Made by a program: the position numbers and the translations under genes. Below, piece after piece: positions 26,182 through 35,922 of a DNA stretch of 64,000 bases; position 1 is the first letter of the stretch; each line of letters opens with the position of its first letter. Under the pieces are notes generated by a model. That model was not told the DNA's origin. It worked only from the letters and a program-made list of their open reading frames with translations, and made no database searches. This DNA comes from Caballeronia telluris. Its GTDB lineage: Bacteria; Pseudomonadota; Gammaproteobacteria; Burkholderiales; Burkholderiaceae. The stretch is taken from assembly GCF_001544495.1 (NCBI RefSeq), contig NZ_FCNZ02000001.1, positions 248,001-312,000 on the forward strand, written 5' to 3'.

Positions 26182-27381
26182 ATGAGCAGCAATCGCGGCG
26201 TCGTGTATCTAGGGCAGGGCAAGGTGGAAGTGCAGTCGATCGACTATCCGAAGATGGTCGATCCGCGTGGCCGCGACATCGGCCACGGCGTCATTTTGAA
26301 GGTTGTCAGCACCAATATCTGCGGCTCCGACCAGCACATGGTGCGCGGCCGGACCACGGCCGAAGTCGGCCTCGTGCTCGGGCATGAAATCACCGGCGAA
26401 GTGATCGAAATCGGCCGAGATGTGGAAACGCTCGCCATCGGCGATCTGGTGTCCGTGCCGTTCAACGTCGCGTGCGGACGTTGCCCGACGTGCAAGGCGC
26501 AGCACACCGGCGTGTGCCTGAACGTGAATCCGTCGCGGGCGGGCGGCGCGTATGGCTATGTCGACATGGGCGGCTGGATCGGCGGACAGGCCGAATACGT
26601 GTTGGTCCCGTATGCCGATTTCAATCTCCTGAAGTTTCCCGACCGCGCGCAGGCGATGTCGAAGATCCGCGACCTGACGTGCCTTTCCGACATCCTGCCG
26701 ACGGGCTATCACGGAGCGGTGATGGCGGGCGTGAAGCCGGGCGCGACCGTCTATATCGCGGGCGCGGGGCCGGTCGGCATGGCGGCGGCGGCTTCGGCGC
26801 GTCTGCTCGGCGCGGCGTGCACGATCGTCGGCGACATGAACGAGGAGCGTCTCGCGCACGCGCGCAAGATGGGCTTCGAGACCATCGACCTTTCGAAGGA
26901 CGCGACGCTCGGCGAGCAGATCGAGCAGATTCTCGGCAAGCCGGAAGTGGATTGCGCGGTGGATTGCGTCGGCTTCGAGGCGCACGGCCACGGCAGCAGC
27001 GGACACAACGAGGAAGCGCCCGCGACCGTGCTCAATTCGCTGATGGAAATCACGCGCGCAGCGGGCGCGATCGGCATTCCGGGCCTTTACGTCACCGACG
27101 ATCCGGGCGCCGCCGACGCCGCCGCGCGCAAGGGAAGCCTGAGCATTCGCTTCGGACTCGGCTGGGCCAAGTCGCATTCGTTCCATACGGGACAGACGCC
27201 CGTGATGAAGTACAACCACAACCTGATGCAGGCGATCCTGTGGGACCGGCTGCCGATCGCGGATATCGTGAATGTGTCGGTGGTGTCGCTCGATGAAGCG
27301 CCGGAAGGCTACCGGAAGTTCGATGGCGGCGCGCCGCGCAAGTTCGTCATTGATCCGCACGGGCTGCTGAAAGCCGCCTGA
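26182..27381 (+). CDS. fdhA: Glutathione-independent formaldehyde dehydrogenase
   Basis: Zinc- and NAD-dependent enzyme of the medium-chain alcohol dehydrogenase family that oxidises formaldehyde to formate, also dismutating aldehydes, without glutathione. 399 residues, the length of the Pseudomonas putida enzyme. Visible: 'STNICGSDQHMVRGRT' with catalytic Cys, 'LGHEITGEV' zinc ligands, the four-cysteine structural zinc lobe (CGRCPTCKAQHTGVC), and Rossmann 'IAGAGPVGMAAA'. The long 'CVGFEAHGHG' insertion is diagnostic of the subclass. Start ATG 26182 has GGAG 7 nt upstream. A formaldehyde detoxification role fits methoxylated or C1 substrate metabolism. Confidence 0.93.
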   Translation: MSSNRGVVYLGQGKVEVQSIDYPKMVDPRGRDIGHGVILKVVSTNICGSDQHMVRGRTTAEVGLVLGHEITGEVIEIGRDVETLAIGDLVSVPFNVACGRCPTCKAQHTGVCLNVNPSRAGGAYGYVDMGGWIGGQAEYVLVPYADFNLLKFPDRAQAMSKIRDLTCLSDILPTGYHGAVMAGVKPGATVYIAGAGPVGMAAAASARLLGAACTIVGDMNEERLAHARKMGFETIDLSKDATLGEQIEQILGKPEVDCAVDCVGFEAHGHGSSGHNEEAPATVLNSLMEITRAAGAIGIPGLYVTDDPGAADAAARKGSLSIRFGLGWAKSHSFHTGQTPVMKYNHNLMQAILWDRLPIADIVNVSVVSLDEAPEGYRKFDGGAPRKFVIDPHGLLKAA

Positions 27382-27388
27382 GCGGCGC

Positions 27389-27416
27389 GCGGGCGGCCGC
27401 GTTCACGGCGGCCCGC
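27389..27416. terminator. Hairpin between convergent genes, possible bidirectional terminator
   Basis: GCGGGC (27389-27394) pairs with GCCCGC (27411-27416), with an inner CCG/CGG stem interrupted by a 2x2 mismatch. No T-run on either side. It lies between the convergent fdhA and the small gene at 27430. Confidence 0.35.
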
Positions 27417-27429
27417 TTGAACGCGCGTG

Positions 27430-27900
27430 TTAGCGCTTGGTCAGCATCGCATACATTTCGATGACCGTATCGGGCGAGAACGTGAACGGCACCCAGCCGT
27501 GGCCGGTATGACGCAGCACGAGCAGACGGTCGCCGTTCGACTGCTTCTGCGTCGCCATGGCCGGATTGCGCGTGGCGGCGAAACGCCAGCCCGGCGCGAG
27601 GCCGCCGGGCTGTTCCACCGTCATCGAAGCGCGCGCGTTCGCGAGTTCCTCGATCAGGCGCGACACGCCCTCGGGATTGAGCAGCACCGACTGTCCGCCG
27701 ATCGACATTTCGATTGCATCGCGGTCCGGGCGCGACACGTTCAGCATCGGCTTTTCGTCGACCGCGCTTTCGGCGGGTGCGTTGGCCGCTTCGGTTTGTG
27801 CGGCGGGACCGGCGGATTCGGTATCGACAGGCGTACTGGCGGCCTGAAGGAGTTCGTCGAGGCTCGATTCCAGTGTGCCGAGCTGGTCTTCTAGTTTCAT
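27430..27900 (-). CDS. Conserved hypothetical protein, family not recognised
   Basis: 156-residue soluble protein. The first 70 residues are an acidic, Ala/Pro-rich low-complexity stretch with a short predicted helix (LEDQLGTLESSLDELLQAA). Residues about 75-156 look folded: 'VSRPDRDAIEMSIGGQSVLLNPEGVSRLIEELANARASM' then 'LLVLRHTGHGWVPFTFSPDTVIEMYAML'. No signal or membrane segment. Start: ATG 27900; the longer frame to 27978 has no better ribosome site and poor composition. Convergent with fdhA. Confidence 0.7.
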   Translation of the reverse strand: MKLEDQLGTLESSLDELLQAASTPVDTESAGPAAQTEAANAPAESAVDEKPMLNVSRPDRDAIEMSIGGQSVLLNPEGVSRLIEELANARASMTVEQPGGLAPGWRFAATRNPAMATQKQSNGDRLLVLRHTGHGWVPFTFSPDTVIEMYAMLTKR

Positions 27901-28269
27901 GCGGTTGCCTTGCGTCTCGTGTGCCGTGCTATCCAAGGCCGCGATTTTAACCGCTGCATCCTCGCGTCGTCCGTACACGTTGTAACAAAATGCGCGTAGC
28001 GCCTTGATCCGAGGCAGTCAATACGCGCCGTCAGGGCAGAACTACCGAGCATTGCGCCGACAGTCTCCCCGCGATCGGTCGGGCCCCGGTTTTGCCTCTC
28101 GGGAAATCCGGCTGTCTGTGCGTAGTCGCACAATGGGCGCCATTCTGATCCGTTAGCCTTTTCTGGTCATCAATCCAACCCGCATGCTTTCCTGTTGCAG
28201 CCCTGCACGAAACAACTGGCACGAAAAAGGGCATGCCGGCCGGGAAGATGCGTCGACCGGAGACCGAGA
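27901..28269. other. Intergenic region without recognised gene
   Basis: 369 nt between a minus-strand gene and a divergent glycosyltransferase gene. Several short frames exist but none has codon character or a ribosome site. Promoters for both flanking genes must lie here; I could not assign boxes. Confidence 0.5.
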
Positions 28270-29256
28270 TTGCCCAAGCTCATGTCAGTTGTCGTGCCGG
28301 CCTACAACGTCGAGGGATTCATCACCGCCGCGCTCGATTCGCTTCTTTCGCAACCGAGGGCGGCGGAGGTCGAACTCATCATCGTCGACGACGGCGCCAC
28401 CGATTCGACCTTCGAGCGCATCGAGGAAGTCCGCGCCCGCCATGCCGACAAGGACATCAAGGTGATCCGGCAGAAGAACGGCGGGCTGAGCGTCGCGCGC
28501 AATGTCGGCATCGCGGCGGTGACGACGCCCTACATCGGCTATCTCGATGCCGACGACCTGCTGCACCCCGATTTCTGCAAGATCGTCCTGCCGCTGGTCG
28601 AGCAGCAGGCGGCCGACATCATCGAATTCGATGTTCGCGTGATGAATCTCGAAGGCGAACTCGTCGATCATCTCAAGCTGCTGCCGCCGGGGGCTTCGGG
28701 CTTCACGCCGGGCGGTACGGTCGCGCTGATGGAATTCGCCAGCGTCTGCCAGAACTTCGCGTTTGCGCGCGTGTATCGCCGCGAACTGTGGGACGGCGTG
28801 CCTTTTCCGCCCGGCCGCGTGTACGAGGATTTCGCGGTCATTCCCGGCATCTATACGAAGGCGCGCAGCCTGTATCGCGTGCCGGAAGAGCTTTATATCT
28901 ACCGGCGCCGGCGCGACAGCATTACTTATCGGGCGAGCAGTTTCACCGTGCACTGCCTCGGCCTCTGCGCGGAAGAAGCGCTCGAACGCAGCGACGCAGA
29001 CAAGCCGAACGAAGCCTACTGGCTGACGATCTTCGACAAGGCGTTTCGCTACATGTGCCTGGAGGCGTCGAAGACGCCTGGCAAGGATCAGCGGGAGGCG
29101 GAAGCGCGCGTGCGCAGCGTCGCGGACAAATATCGCGAGCATGCGGCGGGGCGGACGTTGCCGCCGGTCGTCAAGTATCGCCGCAAGCTGTTCCTGGACC
29201 GGCGCGTGTTTCAGGCGAAGCAGATCGTGAAGCGGTTCGTGCTGCGGGCGGCGTGA
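28270..29256 (+). CDS. Family 2 glycosyltransferase
   Basis: 328-residue GT-A fold transferase that moves a sugar from a nucleotide donor onto an acceptor, probably for a surface polysaccharide. Visible motifs: 'VVVPAYNVEGFITAALDSLL' at the N-terminus, 'LIIVDDGATDST' (donor binding), 'NGGLSVARNVGI', and 'GYLDADDLLHPDFC' with the DxD-type metal site. The C-terminal 100 residues are helical and basic. Start: TTG 28270 has GGAG 7 nt upstream and gives the common MPKL start, while ATG 28282 has none at proper spacing. Stands alone; no other polysaccharide genes adjoin it, so the acceptor is unknown. Confidence 0.85.
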   Translation: MPKLMSVVVPAYNVEGFITAALDSLLSQPRAAEVELIIVDDGATDSTFERIEEVRARHADKDIKVIRQKNGGLSVARNVGIAAVTTPYIGYLDADDLLHPDFCKIVLPLVEQQAADIIEFDVRVMNLEGELVDHLKLLPPGASGFTPGGTVALMEFASVCQNFAFARVYRRELWDGVPFPPGRVYEDFAVIPGIYTKARSLYRVPEELYIYRRRRDSITYRASSFTVHCLGLCAEEALERSDADKPNEAYWLTIFDKAFRYMCLEASKTPGKDQREAEARVRSVADKYREHAAGRTLPPVVKYRRKLFLDRRVFQAKQIVKRFVLRAA

Positions 29257-29396
29257 AGGCGCATCGCGCATAACGATTGTCTGAGGCAACGGGTATTCCT
29301 TGACTAGATTACTGCCGAGGCGAGTCGCTCGCCCGCCGCAACGATCGAACCGCCCGATCCCGACACCGGGCGTCGGCGGGCAAAGGAGTACACGAT

Positions 29397-31478
29397 ATGC
29401 GCGCATTCATCGTTCGCCCCTTCGGCACGAAGCGTGGAATGGACTTCGACCATGTCGGCGAGACGCTTATTGGTGCCGCGCTGACGCAATGCGGCATAGA
29501 AGGCCGGACGACCTCGGAAATCATGAGCCCCGGCAACATCCGCGAGTCGATGTTCGAGCTGCTGCTGACCGCCGACATCGTCATCGCGGACGTCACCCTG
29601 CACAACGCGAACGTCTACTACGAACTCGGCATCCGCCACGCGTTGCGCGACCGGATCACGGTGCTCTTGCGCGGCGTCGGCGGCGAGCTTGCCGAGCTGG
29701 CGCCCGACGCCGTGCCCTTCGACTTGCTGACCGATCGCTACGTGGCGTACCCGATCGGCAATCCGGCCGAGGCGCTCGGCAAACTCGTCGCGGCGATCAG
29801 TCAGGGCTCGGCCTCATCGGCGTCGGACAGCCCCGTCTTCAAGCTTCTGCCGAAACTTCGCGCGCCCTCGCCGGACGACTTCCTCGCGGTGCCGGTCGGC
29901 TTCAAGGAATGCGCCGATCGCGCCATCGATCGGGCGAGCAAGTACGCCGGAACCGATACCCGCGATCTCTACTGGGGCGACCTCGCGCTGCTGGCCCGCG
30001 AAGCGCGCTCGTTTCCGTGGGCGCGGGCGGGCTTGCGCCTGATCGGCCGCAAGCAGTTCGATCATAAACGGCACGTGGGCGCGCGGGCGACCTGGGAGGC
30101 GATCCTTCGCAACGACGAATCCGACCTCGAAGCGAACCTGAAGTTGAGCACGATCTATCAGAAGCTCGGCAACTACAACGCGTCGAACGATGCGGTCGAA
30201 CGCATTCGGGCGCGCACCGATCTCGCGCCTAAACTGCGTGCCGAAGAGCAGGCGCTGCTCGGGAGCAACCTGAAGGTGCAATGGCTGGAATCGCTCAAGG
30301 CTTCGCCGCCGGAGAGCACGCTGGAGTCGGCGCTCTTCGCCGATTCGCTCAAGGCCTACGAGGAAGGCTTCAGGGCGGACCGCAACCATTACTATTCGGC
30401 GATCAACGCGCTTGCGCTCACGGTGATCCGGCGCGAACTCGCAGAGCGTTATCCGCAGCAGTGGGAACTCGGTCAACCCGACGACGACACCTTCGAACCG
30501 GGCGAGATGGCGTCGCGGGAACTCAATCGCGTGAAGGAGAGGATCGAGTGCCTGAAGGCCGGCGTCGCGCTCGCGCTCGAAAGCGCGGACGAGTTCGAAG
30601 CAGAGCAAAACGCCGTCTGGCGCGCCTTCACCGCCGCCGATCTGCGCTGCCTCGTCAGCAGCGATCCGCGAAAGGTCGGGCTGGGCTACCGGCAGGTCAT
30701 CGAAAAGTACAGGGACGCTTTTCCGTTCGCGATCGATTCCGCGCGGGCGCAGCTCAACTTGTTGCAAACGGTCGGCGTGCTGAACGACAACGTCGCCGCG
30801 GGACTGGCCGCTTTTCCGCCCGTCGTGAAAGCTCAAGCCGGGGCGCCGGCCAGCGCACGCGGCCGGATCGTGCTCTTCGCGGGCCATTGCGTCGATTCAT
30901 CCGGCCGGCAAAATCCGCGCTTTCCGCGCACGCCGGAGGCGAAGCAGGCGGCGGCGCAGGCCATCGATACGAGATTGCAGCGCGTGCGCGCGCGCCCGGG
31001 CGGCGTGGCACTCGGAATGGCAAGCGGGCGCAGCGGCGGCGACATCCTCTTTCACGAAGCCTGCAAGGCAAGCGGTATCGCGACATGGCTGTATCTCGCC
31101 CGGCCGTCGGCGTACTTCACGAATGTGGCGGTGAATCCCGCCGACGACGACTGGGCCAGCCGCTTCTACACGCTGCTCGACGAGCGCGGCGAGGCGTGCC
31201 GCGTGTTGCAGGACCTCGATCCGGACGCCGATCCGCAAGCGGGCCTGCCCAAATGGTTCGCACAACAGCCGCCCTACGACGTCTGGCACCGGAACAGCGC
31301 CTGGATGCTGTTCAACGCGCTCGCCTTCGGCCCGGACCGCGTGACGATGATCCTGCTGTGGGACAAGGACCCCGCGGGCGACGACTCCGGTGTCACCAAG
31401 CGGCTCGTCGATCTCGCGGAAGAGATCGGGGTCGAAGTCGACGTGATCGACAGCAAGACCGTGTTCGGACTCGCCTGA
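29397..31478 (+). CDS. Three-part protein: deoxyribosyltransferase-like + TRAFs-binding-type helical region + SLOG-like Rossmann domain
   Basis: 693 residues, cytosolic. Residues 1-130 resemble nucleoside 2-deoxyribosyltransferase-like/TIR-like domains: 'MRAFIVRPFG' strand and the motif Ala59-Asp60...Asp65-Val-Thr then Asn70, Asn72-Val-Tyr-Tyr-Glu76-Leu-Gly78. Residues about 150-470 are alpha-helical with TPR-like pairs ('DLEANLKLSTIYQKLGNYNASNDAVERI'), fitting the MAP3K TRAFs-binding (DUF4071) type. Residues about 488-690 form a Rossmann-like domain with 'IVLFAGHCVDS' and a glycine motif at 544-549 (GRSGGD) followed by ILFHE, as in SLOG nucleotide-binding domains. Such combinations are known from nucleotide-centred conflict and signalling systems. 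AGGAG lies about 9 nt before the ATG. Catalysis is not proven. Confidence 0.68.
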   Translation: MRAFIVRPFGTKRGMDFDHVGETLIGAALTQCGIEGRTTSEIMSPGNIRESMFELLLTADIVIADVTLHNANVYYELGIRHALRDRITVLLRGVGGELAELAPDAVPFDLLTDRYVAYPIGNPAEALGKLVAAISQGSASSASDSPVFKLLPKLRAPSPDDFLAVPVGFKECADRAIDRASKYAGTDTRDLYWGDLALLAREARSFPWARAGLRLIGRKQFDHKRHVGARATWEAILRNDESDLEANLKLSTIYQKLGNYNASNDAVERIRARTDLAPKLRAEEQALLGSNLKVQWLESLKASPPESTLESALFADSLKAYEEGFRADRNHYYSAINALALTVIRRELAERYPQQWELGQPDDDTFEPGEMASRELNRVKERIECLKAGVALALESADEFEAEQNAVWRAFTAADLRCLVSSDPRKVGLGYRQVIEKYRDAFPFAIDSARAQLNLLQTVGVLNDNVAAGLAAFPPVVKAQAGAPASARGRIVLFAGHCVDSSGRQNPRFPRTPEAKQAAAQAIDTRLQRVRARPGGVALGMASGRSGGDILFHEACKASGIATWLYLARPSAYFTNVAVNPADDDWASRFYTLLDERGEACRVLQDLDPDADPQAGLPKWFAQQPPYDVWHRNSAWMLFNALAFGPDRVTMILLWDKDPAGDDSGVTKRLVDLAEEIGVEVDVIDSKTVFGLA

Positions 31479-31486
31479 GGCCTGCG

Positions 31487-32497
31487 TCAGCGAGTGAGAT
31501 AGCCGTGGGTCCGGAACCAGTCGAGCGCGTCGCGCAGGCCTTCGCGATACGGCCGCGCGCGATAGCCCAGATCGCGTTCGGCTTTCGCGGACGTGAAGTA
31601 CATCTTGTTCTTCGACATGCGCAACGCGTCGATGGTCACGAGCGGCTCGCGTCCGGTGAACTTCGCGACCATCTCCGCGCCGACGGCGAGCGGATAGAGC
31701 GGGCCGCGCGGCAATCTGATGGTCGGCGGCTTGCGGCCCGCGATTGCGGCGATGTCGGCGAGCATCTGCTGCAACGGCAGGTTCTCGCCGCCGAGGATGT
31801 AGCGCTCGCCGATCACGCCGCGTTCGAGCGCGAGGAAATGGCCCGCCGCGACGTCGTCGACGTGCACGAGATTCAGGCCCGTGTCGACGAACGCGGGAAT
31901 CTTGCCCGTCGCGGCCTCGACGATGATGCGCCCGGTCGGCGTCGGCTTGACGTCGCGCGGGCCGATCGGCGTCGACGGATTCACGATCACGGCCGGCAGC
32001 CGGTCGTTCGCGACCATCCGCTCCACCGCGCGCTCGGCCAGCACCTTGCTGCGCTTGTACGCGCCGATGGTCTGGCTCGGGTCGGCGGGCTTCGTCTCGT
32101 CGACTATCACGCCCGCGCTCGTCACCTTTAGCGTCGCGACGCTGCTCGTGTACACGATGCGCTCGACGCCCTCGGCCAGCGCCGCGCGCATCGTGGCTTC
32201 GGTGCCGGTGAGGTTCGTGCGCTCGATCTCGCGCGGGTCCGGCGCCCAGATGCGGTAGTCGGCTGCGACGTGAAACAGGAAGCGCACGCCCTTCAACGCG
32301 GCGCGCATCGACGCTTCGTCGCGCATGTCGCCGAGCACGACTTCGGCGTCGAGCGCCTCGATGTTCTGCCGCGAACTGGTCGTGCGCATCAGCACGCGCA
32401 CGTCGAAACCGCGCTCGACGGCGATCCGCGCGACCGCCGATCCGACGAATCCGGACGCGCCGGTGACGAGCACGCGGCCCCATGAAAAATCGGTCAT
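31487..32497 (-). CDS. hpnA: Hopanoid-associated sugar epimerase HpnA
   Basis: NAD(P)-dependent extended short-chain dehydrogenase/epimerase of hopanoid (bacterial sterol-like lipid) metabolism. 336 residues. Rossmann glycine motif 'VTGASGFVGSAVARIA' near the N-terminus, 'FHVAADYRIWA', catalytic 'YTSSVATL' serine region and the YxxxK pair in 'GAYKRSKVLAE'. 'NPSTPIGPRDVKPTPTGRI' is characteristic of HpnA. Start ATG 32497 has GAGGAAAGA immediately upstream; the longer frame to 32656 is noise. No other hopanoid genes lie nearby. Convergent with the preceding gene, stop codons only 8 nt apart. Confidence 0.9.
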   Translation of the reverse strand: MTDFSWGRVLVTGASGFVGSAVARIAVERGFDVRVLMRTTSSRQNIEALDAEVVLGDMRDEASMRAALKGVRFLFHVAADYRIWAPDPREIERTNLTGTEATMRAALAEGVERIVYTSSVATLKVTSAGVIVDETKPADPSQTIGAYKRSKVLAERAVERMVANDRLPAVIVNPSTPIGPRDVKPTPTGRIIVEAATGKIPAFVDTGLNLVHVDDVAAGHFLALERGVIGERYILGGENLPLQQMLADIAAIAGRKPPTIRLPRGPLYPLAVGAEMVAKFTGREPLVTIDALRMSKNKMYFTSAKAERDLGYRARPYREGLRDALDWFRTHGYLTR

Positions 32498-32670
32498 TCT
32501 TTCCTCTTCTGTGCCTTCCGCGAATGGTGCGCGGGTAACTTGTGCGGGCCTGCGGCGCCGGTTGAAACGCCCGCGGACCCACGTGTGACAACGACTTGCG
32601 GGACGTGCTATGGTCCGTGCCTGCCGCTTCCGGGCCATGCGCGCGGTCCCAAACAAAAAGCCAACAGCCT

Positions 32671-35600
32671 ATGTCCAAAGACAGTCGAAACCTATCCGTC
32701 TGGCTCTACTTCGCCATTTCGATCCTGCTCGTCACGGTCTTCATGATCGACTGGCTCACGCCGATGCGCGTCGCGATCTGGGTGTTCTACGTCCTGCCGG
32801 TCGTGATGTGCATGTGGACCGATCGCCCGATCGTGCCGGTCGCGACCGCGAGCGCCGCTTCCGTGCTGATCGTCGCGGGCTATGTGCTCTCGAACAGCAG
32901 TGCCGCCGCCAACACCGACGTGCTGTCGATCAACCGCGCGATGGGCATCTTCGTGCTGATCGTGCTGGGCGCGGTGGCCTACCTCTATATCAAATCGCGG
33001 CTGAGCGTACAACGCATCGCGTGGCTCCAGCACGGCGTCGCGCAGATCGGTTTGCAGATGCGCGGCGAGCAGTCGCCTGCTTCGATCGGCGCGAGCATCC
33101 TGCGTTCCCTCGTGCCGTACGTCAATGCGAAAGTCGGCGTGATCTACGGGCTCGACGGCGACGAACTCACGCGCATCGCGTCGTGGGCGCTGCCAGGCGA
33201 AGACGCCGCACCGCGCACGATCAAGCGTGGCGTCGGACTCGCCGGCCAGATGATCGACGAGAAGCGCGCGCTCGAATTGCGCGACGCCTCGGGCCATTAT
33301 CTCAGGGCGGGCTCGGCGCTCGGCTCGGCGAGCGCGTCGAAGGTCGTGATGGCGCCGCTCTTCGCGGATGGCGACCTGGCGGGCGTGATCGAAGTGGGCT
33401 TTTTCGGCGACGACAACCGTTTCGACGATACGCGCGAAGTGCTGGAGATGGCGTCGGAAAGTATGGGCATGGCGCTGCGCTCCGCGCGTTACCGCTCGCG
33501 GCTCGTCGAGCTGCTCGAAGAAACGCAGCGTCAGAGCGAGGAACTGCAGGTTCAGCAGGAAGAACTGCGCGTGTCGAACGAGGAACTGGAAGAGCGCGGG
33601 CGCGCGCTGCTCGATTCGCAGGCGCGGCTCGAAACGCAGGCCGCCGAGCTCGAACAGACCAACGTGCAGCTCGAAGAGCACACGCAGCATCTGGAGCGCC
33701 AGAAGGCGGAGCTGCTGCGGGCGCAGCAGGAACTGTCTGCGAACGCGCTCACGCTCGAACGCGCGAGCCAGTACAAGTCCGAGTTCCTCGCGAACATGTC
33801 GCACGAGTTGCGCACGCCGCTCAACAGTTCGCTGATTCTCGCGAAGCTTCTGCAGGACAACAAGCACGGCAACCTGACCGACGAGCAAGTGCGCTACGCC
33901 GCGACGATCCATTCGTCGAACAGCGATCTGCTCGCGCTCATCAACGACATCCTCGATCTTTCGAAGGTGGAGGCCGGGCAGATGGACGTGCAGTTCGCGC
34001 CCGTCGCCGTCGATTCGATCCTGCAGTCGCTCAGGCAGTCGTTCGCGCCGATCGCGCAGAACAAGGGCGTCGAGTTCGTGACCGGGCACGGCGCGGGCGT
34101 GCCGCAATATTTCGTCACCGACAATCAGCGCCTCCTGCAAGTGCTGCGCAATCTGCTGTCGAACGCGTTCAAGTTCACCGAGCGCGGCCAGGTGAGCGTG
34201 GCGGTCGAGATGGCGGGCGACAACGCCCTGCGCTTCGACGTGCGCGATACGGGCATCGGCATCGCGGCCGAGAAGCAGGAACTGATCTTCCAGGCATTCC
34301 AGCAAGCCGACGGCACCACGAGCCGCAAATACGGCGGCAGCGGCCTCGGCCTCTCGATCTCGCGCGAGTTCTCGCGGCTTTTGGGCGGTTCGGTGAAGGT
34401 GTCGAGCGAAGTCGGCAAGGGCAGCGTGTTTTCCGTGACGCTGCCGATCGAGGCGCGCTCAGGCACCGTGACCGCGAAGGTCGACACCATCGGCAATCCG
34501 ATGCAGCCGGCGGCCGGCGTCATGCAGTCCGCGCCCGTCTCGGCGCTCGCGGCGATGGCGCCTGCGCCAGTGCAGGCCGCGCCGGTGCGTGAGGCGGCGG
34601 CGTGGACGGCGCCGCCGGCAAAGGCGCCCGCGCAGGCGACCCCCGCGCCGAGCCCGATCGCCGACGACCGCGCGAATCTCCAGCGTCCGGACCGCGTGAT
34701 CCTCGTGATCGAAGACGATCTGCCGTTCGCCAACATCCTCTACGATCTGTCGCACGAGCTCGACTTCGACTGCGTGCACGCGACCACGGCGACGCAAGGC
34801 GTGGAACTCGCGCGCGATCTGCAGCCGAGCGGCATTCTGCTCGACGTCGGCCTGCCGGACCAGTCCGGCCTGACGGTGCTCGAATGGCTGAAGCACGATC
34901 CGCTCACGCGCCACATTCCGATCCACATCGTGTCCGCGACCGATCACGCCGACGTCGCGCTGCATCTCGGGGCGATCGGCTATACGCTCAAGCCGAGCGC
35001 GCGCGAGACGCTCGCGGGCGCGATCCGCAAGCTGGAGGCGCGTTCCGCGCAGGGCATGCGGCGCGTGCTGGTGGTCGAGGACGATCCGGTGCTGCGCGAG
35101 AGCGTTCATGCGCTGCTCGCGAGCGAGACGGTGGAGATTGTCGAAGCGGGCACGGTCGCGGGCGCGCTCGACGAGATGGCGCGCGCGACGTTCGATTGCG
35201 TCGTGATGGACCTCGCGCTGCCGGACGGCTCGGGTTACGAATTGCTGGAGCGCGTCTCGACGAGCGGCGAGCACGCGTCGCCGCCGGTGATCGTCTATAC
35301 GGGGCGGGTGCTGTCGCAGGACGAGGAGCAGCGTCTGCGGCGATATTCGAAATCGATCATCATCAAGGGTGCGAAGTCGCCGGAGCGTTTGCTCGACGAG
35401 GTGACGCTCTTCCTGCACAGCGTCGAGAGCGCGCTGCCGCCGGAGCAGCAGCGGATGCTGCGCGCGGCGCGCCAGCGCGACGACGTCTTCGAGGGACGCA
35501 CGATTCTTCTCGCCGAAGACGACGTGCGCAATATTTTCGCGCTGTCGCATGTGATCGAACCGCTCGGCGCGAAGCTGGAAATCGCGCGCAACGGACGCGA

Positions 35601-35859
35601 GGCGCTCGAAGCGCTCGCGCGGCATCCGGCTATCGATCTGGTGCTGATGGATATCATGATGCCGGAGATGGACGGGCTGACTGCGATGACCGAAATCCGC
35701 AAGCAGCCGGAGCACGCACGTTTGCCCATCATTGCGCTGACCGCGAAGGCGATGCCTTCGGATCGGCAGAAGTGTCTGGAAGCCGGCGCCGATGACTATA
35801 TTTCCAAACCGATCGACGTCGACAAGCTGGTCTCGCTGTGTCGGGTCTGGTTGCGCTGA
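32671..35859 (+). CDS. Membrane hybrid histidine kinase with GAF, coiled coil and three receiver domains
   Basis: 1062 residues. N-terminal membrane region about 8-105 (three to four helices), GAF domain about 120-270, long coiled coil about 270-365 ('EELQVQQEELRVSNEELEER'), HisKA with phospho-acceptor His378 (NMSHELRTPL), ATPase with N-box 'NLLSNAFKFTERG', 'DTGIGIAAEKQELIF' and 'GGSGLGLSISREFSRLLGG', an Ala/Pro linker about 610-670, then three receivers starting near 675, 796 and 942. Each receiver keeps the acidic pair and an Asp (LLDVGLPD, VMDLALPD, LMDIMMPEMDG). Start: ATG 32671, without clear ribosome site. First gene of an operon with cheR, cheB and a receiver-kinase. The stimulus is unknown. 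Confidence 0.92.
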   Translation: MSKDSRNLSVWLYFAISILLVTVFMIDWLTPMRVAIWVFYVLPVVMCMWTDRPIVPVATASAASVLIVAGYVLSNSSAAANTDVLSINRAMGIFVLIVLGAVAYLYIKSRLSVQRIAWLQHGVAQIGLQMRGEQSPASIGASILRSLVPYVNAKVGVIYGLDGDELTRIASWALPGEDAAPRTIKRGVGLAGQMIDEKRALELRDASGHYLRAGSALGSASASKVVMAPLFADGDLAGVIEVGFFGDDNRFDDTREVLEMASESMGMALRSARYRSRLVELLEETQRQSEELQVQQEELRVSNEELEERGRALLDSQARLETQAAELEQTNVQLEEHTQHLERQKAELLRAQQELSANALTLERASQYKSEFLANMSHELRTPLNSSLILAKLLQDNKHGNLTDEQVRYAATIHSSNSDLLALINDILDLSKVEAGQMDVQFAPVAVDSILQSLRQSFAPIAQNKGVEFVTGHGAGVPQYFVTDNQRLLQVLRNLLSNAFKFTERGQVSVAVEMAGDNALRFDVRDTGIGIAAEKQELIFQAFQQADGTTSRKYGGSGLGLSISREFSRLLGGSVKVSSEVGKGSVFSVTLPIEARSGTVTAKVDTIGNPMQPAAGVMQSAPVSALAAMAPAPVQAAPVREAAAWTAPPAKAPAQATPAPSPIADDRANLQRPDRVILVIEDDLPFANILYDLSHELDFDCVHATTATQGVELARDLQPSGILLDVGLPDQSGLTVLEWLKHDPLTRHIPIHIVSATDHADVALHLGAIGYTLKPSARETLAGAIRKLEARSAQGMRRVLVVEDDPVLRESVHALLASETVEIVEAGTVAGALDEMARATFDCVVMDLALPDGSGYELLERVSTSGEHASPPVIVYTGRVLSQDEEQRLRRYSKSIIIKGAKSPERLLDEVTLFLHSVESALPPEQQRMLRAARQRDDVFEGRTILLAEDDVRNIFALSHVIEPLGAKLEIARNGREALEALARHPAIDLVLMDIMMPEMDGLTAMTEIRKQPEHARLPIIALTAKAMPSDRQKCLEAGADDYISKPIDVDKLVSLCRVWLR

Positions 35860-35922
35860 CGCTCGCGGGTGTTTGCCGGACAATCGACCTCAATCCCATC
35901 CCGAACGCCAGCGATCAATCCA

